The position numbers were made by a program, and so were the translations under genes. The notes under the pieces were generated by a model. That model was given only the letters and a program-made list of their open reading frames with translations, searched no databases and was not told the origin of the DNA. 39,027 nucleotides of DNA from a virus. Positions 9,206 through 17,364 of the stretch are shown in pieces. The stretch's first letter is position 1, and each line of letters begins with the position of its first letter. The stretch spans positions 1 to 39,027 of IMG/VR virus record IMGVR_UViG_3300050821_019647, one strand, 5' to 3'.

Positions 9206-9934
9206 CTATTCTTCCGGGTCAAGCATAACGCTCGAGCCTGCAGGGGCTTGGACCGGGTACCCGCCGGCCCCTTGGTTTTGTGCCAGAAGATTAGATAAGG
9301 TTTGTCCGGTTTGATAATTCTGGTAAGAATTAATGCCGCTTGATATGCCGCTCGATATGGCATTGGCGCCCCCGACGTAACCCGCCGCCTGCGCGTTGGC
9401 AGCGCCGGTTGCGGTGCTCGCAAGGCCTTGCCCTGTCGCCATGGCGGCCTGCCCGGTTGATGTATTGGCGGTTTGGCCAAGACCCGCAATTGATGCGTAC
9501 TTGTTATAGGCGTTGTTTTGGTTATTCGTGTAGCGGTTGTAGGCATTTTGGAATTCGTTTGATGCCATGTTTTGGGAATAGTTATTTAAGGCAGTCAACC
9601 CCTGGCCCGAAACCAAACCGCCCGAGGCGGCGGCTGATCTTTGAATGGCCTGTTGGCCCTGTTGTAAATCAAATTGATAGCCGGGGTCTTGCTGGAAATC
9701 ATTCGTCGTAAACGCCGAAGTGTACGCCGGCATATTTTGTTGGAGTGTGCCTAAAGCACTGTAGCCCGCCTGCCTGTAAGGCGCCATGTCGGCCCTTGTT
9801 TGGTTATACATCTCCAATTGCGCCTGGGCTGCCGCGGCACTTCCCGCCTCCTCGGCACTGGCCGCATTTTGCGAGCCTAAATAATTCATTCCTGCGGCAG
9901 CGACTGAGCCTGCTGCTACGGCTGCAAATCCCAT
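9206..9934 (-). CDS. DNA transfer/ejection protein, P22 gp7-like type
   Basis: 242 residues, starting with an A/G-rich segment (FAAVAAGSVAAAGMNYLGSQ). It continues with Q/N/Y-rich helices (QFDLQQGQQAIQRSAAASGG, FQNAYNRYTNNQNNAYNKY) and G/A/S/T repeats. This N-terminus followed by PGYQF..QG..AI.R..AA.GG..S is typical of the family usually named DNA transfer protein p32. In P22-type phages such proteins are expelled before the DNA. A GGAGG ribosome site precedes the ATG. Confidence 0.7.
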   Translation of the reverse strand: MGFAAVAAGSVAAAGMNYLGSQNAASAEEAGSAAAAQAQLEMYNQTRADMAPYRQAGYSALGTLQQNMPAYTSAFTTNDFQQDPGYQFDLQQGQQAIQRSAAASGGLVSGQGLTALNNYSQNMASNEFQNAYNRYTNNQNNAYNKYASIAGLGQTANTSTGQAAMATGQGLASTATGAANAQAAGYVGGANAISSGISSGINSYQNYQTGQTLSNLLAQNQGAGGYPVQAPAGSSVMLDPEE

Positions 9935-10402
9935 TTAATCAAGCCTCCTGGCCCAAATTGTTTCGGCCTTTTCGTATCCTAATTTTTCAAAAAGATTCCC
10001 ATAGTTAAACCAAGGTTTAGCGTGATGGGTGACGGTTATGACACCTTCATCCTTTAATTGCTTGTCACACCAAAAGAGAAATGACTTGCCGATGCCGCGA
10101 TAGGGTTTTCTCACATACAAAATGTCCTGAGATCCAACCAAAGTATTTTTATAATGCAAGTGATGATCGACCAGAAAAAATGCATAACCGTTGAGGACAC
10201 TCTCTTTAAACTCCTCGTTGAGCGGTGAGCGGATTGTAAAGCAACGAAGTTTGTTTAATTTCTCAAGTGTGGCGTATTTATCCCATTGCATATCGATGGG
10301 GATGTCTTTGTAATGCCCAACCTCCACCCAATGTTCATTTACTAAAATGGGTTCAATGTCTTTTCGGCATTGCTCTAAAGTTTCACGCTGAAAGTGGGGC
10401 AC
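9935..10402 (-). CDS. GNAT-family acetyltransferase
   Basis: 155 residues if it starts at the GTG at 10402-10400, which has AGGAG five bases upstream; an ATG ten codons earlier has no ribosome site and would overlap the upstream gene more. The acetyl-CoA-binding loop is visible as YVRKPYRGIGKSFLFW (Q/R-x-x-G-x-G/A type), followed by the C-terminal strand pattern NLFEKLGYEKAE found in GNAT enzymes. The substrate is unknown. It sits directly downstream of a hydroxylase gene within the virion operon, overlapping it by 20 bases, so the two are probably made together. GNAT proteins in such positions may modify virion or host proteins. Confidence 0.75.
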   Translation of the reverse strand: MPHFQRETLEQCRKDIEPILVNEHWVEVGHYKDIPIDMQWDKYATLEKLNKLRCFTIRSPLNEEFKESVLNGYAFFLVDHHLHYKNTLVGSQDILYVRKPYRGIGKSFLFWCDKQLKDEGVITVTHHAKPWFNYGNLFEKLGYEKAETIWARRLD

Positions 10403-10997
10403 GCTCTCTCCTATAGGTGGGTGATACGGCATCGATGATTAAATGCATTCTAGGTGTTTTGGATTTATTTATGGCCCAATGGACTTGCTTGTGGTTGAAC
10501 CAAAAAAATTCGCCGGGCTTCATATAGGCCGCTTCTGCTTTGCCGTTGCTGTCTTGAACGAAAAACTCATTGCCCTCATCCGACGTTAATACGAGATGAA
10601 AACGCTCAAAGTGATCAGCATACATGCCATAATCGCGATGGGGAATGACGACACCTTCGGGTTTAAGTTTGGCGATAAACGCCCGCCCAAGTTTGATCGC
10701 TCTTGCAGCCTTCAGGCATTCAAACAGCAAGGGTTTGACTTCTTTAATATTGAAAATGTTTTTATGGTTTTGGACGTTCAAACTATCCCTTACCGATTCA
10801 ATTGTGTTTTCCGGTGCCCAACGAAACATGACCGCTTCCGTGTCTTGTTGGGGGGATATGGGCCTTTCCAATTGGACGACGTAGTCTTGGCGCCAGGTGT
10901 TTTCGCGCCACAAATCAGGCTCAGCTTCAAGGCGCTCGCATAAAGGTCCAACCGCAATGTTTTCTGCAAGGCATTTAATTAAATCACCGTTGATCAC
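10383..10997 (-). CDS. Aspartyl/asparaginyl beta-hydroxylase-like 2-oxoglutarate Fe(II) oxygenase
   Basis: 204 residues. The iron-binding triad and co-substrate Arg are visible in order: H120-x-D122 (IPHRDYG), H173 (KQVHWAINKS) and R183 (PRMHLIIDA). The surrounding pattern GEFFWFN...H...N.S..PRMHLIID is characteristic of the Asp/Asn beta-hydroxylase family. These enzymes use 2-oxoglutarate and oxygen to hydroxylate protein side chains. The start is a GTG forming a 4-base GTGA overlap with the stop of the upstream gene. It is located among tail genes, not with metabolism genes, so a virion protein substrate is plausible but not shown. Confidence 0.8.
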   Translation of the reverse strand: MINGDLIKCLAENIAVGPLCERLEAEPDLWRENTWRQDYVVQLERPISPQQDTEAVMFRWAPENTIESVRDSLNVQNHKNIFNIKEVKPLLFECLKAARAIKLGRAFIAKLKPEGVVIPHRDYGMYADHFERFHLVLTSDEGNEFFVQDSNGKAEAAYMKPGEFFWFNHKQVHWAINKSKTPRMHLIIDAVSPTYRRERAPLSA

Positions 10998-11485
10998 GAC
11001 ACCACCCGTCCCGAAATAGCGATGGCGATGCTTGAGGCCTTCGATGCGGAGGCCACAATAAATCCGCCGCCGCCGATGACCTGCCCCTGTGGGGCTGAAA
11101 GTGTGACGGTTTGCCCTGAGCCAATCGACAAGGCCGAGACCGACAAGTTGGCGTTTAAAGCCGGCGGATTGATCGGCGTGCCACCCACCGGTACCAAATA
11201 AACATTAAGAGTTTGGGCTGCAGAATCCGTATTGGTGGCAGTGAAAATATCCAGCACGGTGGATAATCCAGCAGGCGACGTGTAAATGGTGGCGTTGGTT
11301 AAGCCCACATAAGCGCCAAACAAAGACTGCGTTTGTTGTGTGGCGGACACGTTGGGGACAGCAAGCGACTGCCCGATTCTTATATACATTTGCTGAAACC
11401 ATTGCTGCCAGGCCGACGTCATTAAACCATTTTGATCCACAAACGTTGTTTTATATGGGGGGAATGGGAGATTGACACCTGCCAT
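10994..11485 (-). CDS. Small tail/head-completion-associated structural protein
   Basis: 163 residues, starting at the ATG that shares one base with the stop of the upstream gene (TAATG). The N-terminal segment has the form PFPPYKTTFVDQNGLMTSAWQQWF, given here only as the motif DQNG followed by W-Q-x-W-F, seen in small podovirus structural proteins encoded beside the DNA-stabilisation gene. The rest is beta-rich (V, T, S, G) and ends in a compact strand-rich domain. The exact role is unknown; virion location is inferred from position. Confidence 0.6.
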   Translation of the reverse strand: MAGVNLPFPPYKTTFVDQNGLMTSAWQQWFQQMYIRIGQSLAVPNVSATQQTQSLFGAYVGLTNATIYTSPAGLSTVLDIFTATNTDSAAQTLNVYLVPVGGTPINPPALNANLSVSALSIGSGQTVTLSAPQGQVIGGGGFIVASASKASSIAIAISGRVVS

Positions 11486-12933
11486 TATGATGCCCCCTCG
11501 AGCAAATCGAGCTCGGCCCCGATCAAAACGACTTTGACGGGGTCCGTAATGGTGAGCTTGAAAACACGGTCTCTCGCGTGGCCAAGTCTGCGCCAGATGG
11601 CGCGCCATTTGGTTTTGCCAATTTGCCCAATGGCGGCCCAGCGCTCATTCGACCACGTATGCCCGCCGTCGTCAGAGAATTGCAGCATGGCCTGAGGATT
11701 TGTGCCCTCGCCAGTACCCAGCCACCCCAGCCCGTCAAGGCCTGTGCCGGGCTCGACTTCCAATTGAAAGGTGGAATAAAAAATGCGGTTCATGTCTTTT
11801 GCAATGTGGGGAGATATGCGTTGGCGCGTAATTTGTTTGCCGTTGTCCAAATAGTAGGTCGACGACATTTGATAAAAATTGCCCGTCTGGTAGTCGCCGA
11901 TGACATGGGCACCGTAGGCAAATGCATGGCACTGCCCTAAATGCCGCTGAAAAATACCGTTGTTGGTATAAACCCTCTCATGCCAAAGGCCTGTCACCAT
12001 GTCGTAAACCCACGTAGTATTGGCATTTGGCACGTTGAGCACATAAAAATTATGCCCATTTTCCTGGTAGCAATAAGCAGTCGACTCGGATAAATCGCCG
12101 TAGCTTTGAATCGCCAATTCCACGGCATGGGTGGACACCCGTTGGGGCTGGTACCCTGAGATGGCATAAACAATGCCTTTTCCCCTCGGGTCTTGGCCTA
12201 AGAAAAATATCATGTTGTTGATTTTGGCGACCGAAAAGGCTGCGGCACACCCGACTTCAATATAGCCGCCTTGGACAATGGAAAAGGGCGAGCCTGTCGG
12301 ATTGCCAGCGTCATACCAAACTTCCGTTGTTTGGCTGCCAAATAACCACAGGTTTCTATTGTCAGATAAAATGCCAACAATGTTATCGGGGTTGGTTTCT
12401 TTGGATGCGAAGTTTAAAGCATTAATGGTCGTAGCCAAAAGATCGGTCACATAAAACTGATTGGTCCCTGGCACATTGAAAATAAAATAGCCATCTTGGT
12501 AGGTGACAAAATCTGCCCCCATCCAGCCGGGACTTGTTTGCTGGGTCAGCGACGTTGAGCCAAGGGTGGAATACCAGCCGTCGGTGCCGTCGACTAAGTA
12601 CATCACAATGCCGTTATCGGCCATCGAGACTGGACCGGTAAATGAGTTAATCGTGCCGATGGTGGTAAAAGCCCAAAGCGATGTGACCGAGTAAACAGTA
12701 TTGCCGTAACAGGCGTAAAGGACACCATTGGAGGCCGTGAAAAGACACCGGCAGGCATAGGTGCCGAGAGTCTGAAGGGGTGAAAGACCAGGTGTGCCGA
12801 TCAACGATGCCACCTCGCCCTCATTGCCCGTGTGCATTTCATCCATCTCAGGGTAAAGATTAATGCACCGCTGGCAGTCCACGTTGATGGACCTGAGCTG
12901 GTAGCTTGGGCCTATAAAACCTGGAAATCTCAA
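11485..12933 (-). CDS. Packaged DNA stabilisation protein, P22 gp10 family
   Basis: 482 residues, close to the usual length of the family. Diagnostic segments are the N-terminal FIGPSYQLRS...RCINLYPE, the central LWLFGSQTTEVWYDAGNP followed by IEVGCAA, and the later VYDMVTGLWHER. In P22, gp10 forms a ring in the tail hub beneath gp4 and closes the portal after packaging. The start is a TTG in a TTGA overlap with the stop of the upstream gp4-like gene, with a GGGGGA ribosome site, so the two are translationally coupled. Confidence 0.88.
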   Translation of the reverse strand: MRFPGFIGPSYQLRSINVDCQRCINLYPEMDEMHTGNEGEVASLIGTPGLSPLQTLGTYACRCLFTASNGVLYACYGNTVYSVTSLWAFTTIGTINSFTGPVSMADNGIVMYLVDGTDGWYSTLGSTSLTQQTSPGWMGADFVTYQDGYFIFNVPGTNQFYVTDLLATTINALNFASKETNPDNIVGILSDNRNLWLFGSQTTEVWYDAGNPTGSPFSIVQGGYIEVGCAAAFSVAKINNMIFFLGQDPRGKGIVYAISGYQPQRVSTHAVELAIQSYGDLSESTAYCYQENGHNFYVLNVPNANTTWVYDMVTGLWHERVYTNNGIFQRHLGQCHAFAYGAHVIGDYQTGNFYQMSSTYYLDNGKQITRQRISPHIAKDMNRIFYSTFQLEVEPGTGLDGLGWLGTGEGTNPQAMLQFSDDGGHTWSNERWAAIGQIGKTKWRAIWRRLGHARDRVFKLTITDPVKVVLIGAELDLLEGAS

Positions 12934-13649
12934 ACCGTATCCCCCGTGATCCAGTTAAATGAGCCCTTGCCGTTATTTAAAAGGGCTTGGTCCATGCCCA
13001 ATAACAATTCCTTCGTGTTCATGCGCTTGATATTTTCTTTTGATTGCACGGCCAGCGCCACAACGGTTGGCGAGGGCTCCTTGCCATATTCAGGCCCCAG
13101 TTCCACTGCCAAATTGTAGCGCATCATGCGCTGATAGCCTGGCGGGAGCTCAATGGTGGTGAAAACCCCGCTTGTCGAAAAATTGGTCAAAGGCTTCCAA
13201 GAGTATAAAACAATTTGCGCTGCCACCGACGGCACGGGCCAGAGATTGATATTGGCCGAGGGGTAAGCATTGTCGTTATATAAATAAAGCGGAATTGTTG
13301 ACGTGGTGGATTTAACAAGAATCGATGAAAAATAATCCTGATTGACGATGGACATGGGCAGTTCAATCTCGGGACTGTTGGATGCCACAATCAAGGCGTC
13401 TTCGATCAATTGGGGTCTGACAGAATTAAAATCCCCGCCTGTGCCAAAGGCATAAGTTTGCTGGCCCGGGACAAGTGTGAACACTTCGCGCAATTTTGAT
13501 GGGATTAAAAGATTCTCCGTCGACCAGGAATCCATTAGGTCATCGAGCACTGAAAGGGCGTCGTTTTGTTCGGTGGCGGTTGGCACCTCACCAGGGGAAA
13601 GGACCCCTAAAAGCCTTAAAGAGCCGTTGATCAGATCAGAGACCATCAT
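12930..13649 (-). CDS. Tail accessory factor / head completion protein, P22 gp4-like
   Basis: 239 residues. The N-terminal helical pattern (LINGSLRLLGVLSPGE followed by LDDLMDSWSTENLLIP) and the later YNLAVELGPEYG are typical of the P22 gp4 tail accessory family, which binds the portal and starts tail assembly. It lies between the decoration-type gene and the gp10-like gene, the usual order. It follows an intergenic hairpin with a T tract, so its expression may be lower than that of the capsid genes. Confidence 0.8.
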   Translation of the reverse strand: MMVSDLINGSLRLLGVLSPGEVPTATEQNDALSVLDDLMDSWSTENLLIPSKLREVFTLVPGQQTYAFGTGGDFNSVRPQLIEDALIVASNSPEIELPMSIVNQDYFSSILVKSTTSTIPLYLYNDNAYPSANINLWPVPSVAAQIVLYSWKPLTNFSTSGVFTTIELPPGYQRMMRYNLAVELGPEYGKEPSPTVVALAVQSKENIKRMNTKELLLGMDQALLNNGKGSFNWITGDTV

Positions 13650-13670
13650 TTTTTATTCCCCTTCAATGGC

Positions 13671-13697
13671 AAAAGGGGGAGGCACAGTCCCTCCCCC
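13671..13697 (-). terminator. Hairpin terminator or attenuator after the decoration-type gene
   Basis: On the minus strand an 8-base-pair stem (GGGGGAGG/CCTCCCCC, arms at 13690-13697 and 13675-13682) with a 7-base loop is followed by TTTT. It lies between the stop of the upstream repeat-protein gene and the gp4-like gene. The short T tract suggests partial termination, which would reduce expression of tail genes relative to capsid genes. Confidence 0.65.
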
Positions 13698-13714
13698 ATG
13701 GTAGGAAAAAATGA

Positions 13715-15112
13715 TTAGGCGCCGGCCAAAAGTCCCAGCGACACAAGGGCTGCCCTTTGGGCATTGCCGAGGTTGGCAAGCGAGTTTACAACGGGTGAAG
13801 CCGTTTGATAAACCACGTTACCAGCACCCGGGCTTGGCGCCTGGAAGTTACCAATCAAATACGTCTCGGTTGGCGGCACAATGGCTGAGCCCGACGTATT
13901 GATGTAGTTGATGGCCAAAGTGTTGGCTGCACTCACACGCACACCCGCAATGCCAAGGCCCGGCGTGTAGGACGGCTTATTGACCCACACAGGCGAGCCC
14001 GCAACCAGACCCGTCACCGTAAAGGTTTGCTCGGCCGTGGTGGCTGCAGCAACCGACGAAGGCACAAGGCTTTGCGAGTAATTCACCAGGGGAGCCGCAG
14101 GATTCATGCGGAAAGTGTGAACCCCATAAACTTCTGAAGCCGTGGGAGTCGCACCCGTGCCAACGCCGGTAAAATAAAGGGTCAGCGTGTTGGCGGTGGG
14201 AATGCCGTAAGCTAACATGGCGGCATTGGTGGCAGCGGCTTGAGCGGTGGGTTTAAATAGACCCGCAACCAAGTCGGTTGCCAATAGACCCGTCAAAGTC
14301 GTACTACCACCCGAGACCACAATGCCCGCGCCAATGGCGCCAACCGTGCCGACGTTAAAGCCGTAGCAGATTTCGTTATCCACCGCATCCAGGCCCGGCA
14401 GCACAAACACGTTGTAAGATTCTGCAGCCGTCGGCGTGATGGGTGAGCTTGTGACGTTGGCAAAGGTAATGCCAAGCAGGTTATTGGAGATAACCCGACA
14501 TCCCACAATGTCCAACCCAGCCTGGGCGGTCGGTTTGTTGACCTGCACCAAAAAGCCAGCAGGCAAGCCCACAACCGAGAATTGTTGCTCGACCGTGGTA
14601 TTGGCTGCTACCGCTGCGGGCGACAAAGAGACCGACAGCTTTGGCATGCCGCGAATGCCAACCACACTGTACACTTCGCTCGCGGTCGGCGTAATACTTC
14701 CACCCGCAGCCGGCACGTTAATAAACGTAATACCTAACGTGTTGCCCGATGAGACGCGGCAATTGCCAACGCCTAAGCCTGCCTGCGAGCTGGGCTTATT
14801 CACGTAAACAATATCGCCTGATGCAAGCAGCATTTGACCGCCCGAGCCCGATTGAATCGTCAACGTTTGCTCGGCTGTGGTCCCCTGGCTGACGGCCGAG
14901 GGCGACTGTGTGGAGTTGTAGCTTGCCACCACGCCGCACGCAAGACCGCGGGTGGCTGCCACCTGGGCATTGCCCGAAGGCTGGATGACAGGCGAGGCGC
15001 CATAAAAACCAATGGGGCTTTGGGATGAAACACCAACGGAATGGCCATCGGCTGGCACATTTTCTTGAATAATGTTGGAGGTACTCGTTACGTTTGGTCC
15101 GGGGTTTGACAT
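13715..15112 (-). CDS. Repeat-built capsid decoration-type protein
   Basis: 465 residues. The N-terminus contains SPIGFYGASPVIQPSG, a motif seen in small phage proteins encoded next to the coat gene. After it come four related units of about 90 residues (about 65-160, 161-247, 248-342, 343-430). Each has TxEQxFxVxGL, then VNKPxxQAGL, GxRVxxxNxLxIxFxN and TPTAxExY; unit 3 is the most divergent. The units look like tandem beta-sandwich domains displayed on the shell. Its gene directly follows the coat gene and has a strong AAGGAG ribosome site, so it is probably abundant. The surface-display role is inference; it could also act as a minor capsid fibre. Confidence 0.6.
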   Translation of the reverse strand: MSNPGPNVTSTSNIIQENVPADGHSVGVSSQSPIGFYGASPVIQPSGNAQVAATRGLACGVVASYNSTQSPSAVSQGTTAEQTLTIQSGSGGQMLLASGDIVYVNKPSSQAGLGVGNCRVSSGNTLGITFINVPAAGGSITPTASEVYSVVGIRGMPKLSVSLSPAAVAANTTVEQQFSVVGLPAGFLVQVNKPTAQAGLDIVGCRVISNNLLGITFANVTSSPITPTAAESYNVFVLPGLDAVDNEICYGFNVGTVGAIGAGIVVSGGSTTLTGLLATDLVAGLFKPTAQAAATNAAMLAYGIPTANTLTLYFTGVGTGATPTASEVYGVHTFRMNPAAPLVNYSQSLVPSSVAAATTAEQTFTVTGLVAGSPVWVNKPSYTPGLGIAGVRVSAANTLAINYINTSGSAIVPPTETYLIGNFQAPSPGAGNVVYQTASPVVNSLANLGNAQRAALVSLGLLAGA

Positions 15113-15153
15113 TTTAAAATCTCCTTAAAATACATTTTGTTTGTTTAAAGAAC

Positions 15154-15192
15154 GGGGGCCTCAACCAGAGAATCGGCAATGCCGAGGCCCCC
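15154..15192 (-). terminator. Intergenic hairpin between coat and decoration-type genes
   Basis: Perfect 9-base inverted repeat (GGGGGCCTC at 15154-15162, GAGGCCCCC at 15184-15192) with a 21-base loop that holds a smaller GGC/GCC hairpin. On the minus strand it is followed by GTTCTTT, a poor T tract. It may be a weak terminator, an RNA-processing signal or an mRNA stabiliser. Confidence 0.45.
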
Positions 15193-15208
15193 ACCGTGAA
15201 GGATAAGG

Positions 15209-16423
15209 TCAGCCTTGAATGCGGCAGGCAAGCTGCGGGTACGGTGTCGCCCAGCCGTAGAGGACATCCAGGCGGCAGGGAAACATGTCGTTGACGATGT
15301 CATAGGCGCGGACCATGCGGATCGACACACCCGTGCGCTTGTCCGAAATGCGGGCCGCCATGTCGATGCCCTTTGGCAGCGGCAAATCAGCACATGCAAA
15401 TGCAAAAGCATCGCGGTGAAACATCAAATTCATGGGGCTCACCGTGCCGCCCGTGCCCACGACCGTGATCGAGGCACCATCGGCCGGGGCCGCATTGACG
15501 GTCTGAAATTGACCCGAAGTCACAATGGCTGGAGCGATGGCAAGCGAGCCAATTTTTCCAGCACTGCTGGAGCTTGCAGCGGCGGTGACAACAAACTGTT
15601 GCAGGCTACCCGTGCTCTTGCGGCTTTGGGGGTTGACCGAGTAAACGTTTGCAATTGTGAAAATATCGCCCACGTTTAAAACGGCGGTGGAAGCCGTCCA
15701 ACCGCGCGTCGAGAGCGAATTGCCCGACAGGTTGCCGCCGGCCACATCCACAACAGGTGTTCCGCCTTGGGCTCCGACCGTGTAGGAATTGACGTTTTGG
15801 TCCATCGACCATTTGCAACCGATGGCTTTGCCCATGGTGCCGTCTTCATATTGATCGCCAATTTCTTTGGACGGGTTAAAGAGAGTCGTCAAAGCATTGA
15901 CGATTTGCACTTGCGCGTTGGGGTCCATAACGACTGAGCGCAAGCCATCTCTGGGGGTGGCCGAAAAATCAAGGGCTGCACCCGCCTTCAAATACGTCAA
16001 AAGGGTCGAAGGCGTGGTGCCAGGCGAGCCGACCTGCTGGTAAATGTTGAGGGCTTGAGCCAAACCATCGGCATCGATTTTGTTGGCAACCACAGCCATG
16101 GCGGGCTTTAAAAATCTTTCCGAGAAATCATCCATGCTCAGGTGGAGATCAGCTGAGGTAAACTGCACATCCACACCAAACTGTGTGCTCAAAGTCAGCG
16201 GCACATAGGTTTCGGTTTGGTTTTCAATGCTCAACGTCGGGCCCGAACGGCCAACATAACGAGCCGGCAAGCGCAGGTTGAGCGTGTTGCCGATTTTGGC
16301 GCCTTCCACTGCAAACTGGTCGTCATACGTGCGGTTGACACCTTTGGTGAAAGTCAGGTTGTTTTCCAACACCCGCAGAGCTTCCCGGGTGATCATGGAT
16401 ATGGTTAAAATTTGGTTCGCCAT
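15209..16423 (-). CDS. Major capsid protein, P22 coat (gp5) family
   Basis: 404 residues, near the length of P22 coat protein. Family features include the N-terminal ISMITREALRVLENNL and VNRTYDDQFAVEGAKIGNTLNLRLP, the following FTSADLHLSMDDFSERFLKPA, and the C-terminal GVSIRMVRAYDIVNDMFPCRLDVLYG. The fold is HK97-like. It is preceded by a strong AAGGAG ribosome site and by the scaffold gene, the usual order for this group. The C-terminal segment FPCRLDVLYGW is strongly typical. Confidence 0.9.
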   Translation of the reverse strand: MANQILTISMITREALRVLENNLTFTKGVNRTYDDQFAVEGAKIGNTLNLRLPARYVGRSGPTLSIENQTETYVPLTLSTQFGVDVQFTSADLHLSMDDFSERFLKPAMAVVANKIDADGLAQALNIYQQVGSPGTTPSTLLTYLKAGAALDFSATPRDGLRSVVMDPNAQVQIVNALTTLFNPSKEIGDQYEDGTMGKAIGCKWSMDQNVNSYTVGAQGGTPVVDVAGGNLSGNSLSTRGWTASTAVLNVGDIFTIANVYSVNPQSRKSTGSLQQFVVTAAASSSSAGKIGSLAIAPAIVTSGQFQTVNAAPADGASITVVGTGGTVSPMNLMFHRDAFAFACADLPLPKGIDMAARISDKRTGVSIRMVRAYDIVNDMFPCRLDVLYGWATPYPQLACRIQG

Positions 16424-16437
16424 TTAAAAAAATCTCC

Positions 16438-17361
16438 TTAACGTTTGTGAGTCTTTGCCCACCACGCCTTGTATTCCTGATAGGTCATTTCATCGGGCGA
16501 CTTGGTCGATGCCGACTGATTCGACCCCACAGGCTCAATGGGCTTGGGCTTTGGTTTTGGTTTGGCTGCGCTTTGAGTCGTTTCAGCCGACGAAGCAGAA
16601 TTTACTTTGGCCTCGATTCGCCCCAACGCACGGGCGGCAGCAATGGGCGATAACCCATTGATTCGCTCATATTCGTCGCGGTTTTTAGCCAGCTCATACA
16701 TCAAAGCCGGCCCTGAATCGGATTCCAAAATGACCTGTTGGACGGTGGGTGAAATCCTAATGTCATCCACGTCCGAGACGACGTCTTCAAAGTCTGAGTG
16801 CGCTTTGACGAATTCCTTTAAGCGCGAGCGGTGATCACTCATCTGTTTTTCATGATGCGATTTCACTTCTTGCTCGCGTCTTTGGCGCTCTTGCTCCTTG
16901 GTCTTCTGATCGACCTTCCAATCGGTTAAGGCTTCGACGTAGTCTTCGTGTTTATCGAAGTCGTCAGCCTTAGGCCTTTTGGTGGCATCGGCTTTCTCTA
17001 AAGGCTTTGGCTCCGCTGGCTTTTGGCTTAGCTTCATTGCCTCAGCCCGCCAGTATTCGGCCTCCTGGGCTTTCGCCGTCAGATTCCGATTGAGCTTGTC
17101 GATGCGCTTTTTAAAGCCGTTTTTCTTTTTTGGCTTTTCGGGCGCATCGCTTTCGCCTTCACTCTCGGCTTCTTGTCCGTCGTCTTCTACATCGTCGGTG
17201 TCCGATGCGCCCGAGGCATCTGCTTTTTCAACCGGCTCTTTTTCAGTGTCCGGCGCGGGTTTTGTCTCCTCAACTGGTACTACCTCTTTTGCTTTTCCAT
17301 CGCCTTGGGCGGCCAGAACAGCGTCAGGTGTGTCGGTTGTGGAGGTAATGGTGACTGGCAT
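16438..17361 (-). CDS. Capsid scaffolding protein
   Basis: 307 residues, highly charged. Residues 1-80 are E/D/A/P-rich and probably disordered. Helical charged segments with R/K/E/Q runs follow at about 80-210. The C-terminus is basic with a KPKPKPKP stretch and ends YQEYKAWWAKTHKR; a basic helical end is what P22 scaffold uses to bind coat. Position between portal and coat genes supports the assignment. It would guide procapsid assembly and then leave the shell. No protease is encoded beside it. Confidence 0.8.
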   Translation of the reverse strand: MPVTITSTTDTPDAVLAAQGDGKAKEVVPVEETKPAPDTEKEPVEKADASGASDTDDVEDDGQEAESEGESDAPEKPKKKNGFKKRIDKLNRNLTAKAQEAEYWRAEAMKLSQKPAEPKPLEKADATKRPKADDFDKHEDYVEALTDWKVDQKTKEQERQRREQEVKSHHEKQMSDHRSRLKEFVKAHSDFEDVVSDVDDIRISPTVQQVILESDSGPALMYELAKNRDEYERINGLSPIAAARALGRIEAKVNSASSAETTQSAAKPKPKPKPIEPVGSNQSASTKSPDEMTYQEYKAWWAKTHKR

Positions 17362-17364
17362 GGT

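Noticed and set aside
15145-15411. 88-codon minus-strand frame overlapping the coat gene end
   Set aside because: Arg/Ser/Thr-rich product typical of a shifted coat frame; it reads through the intergenic hairpin and has no ribosome site.
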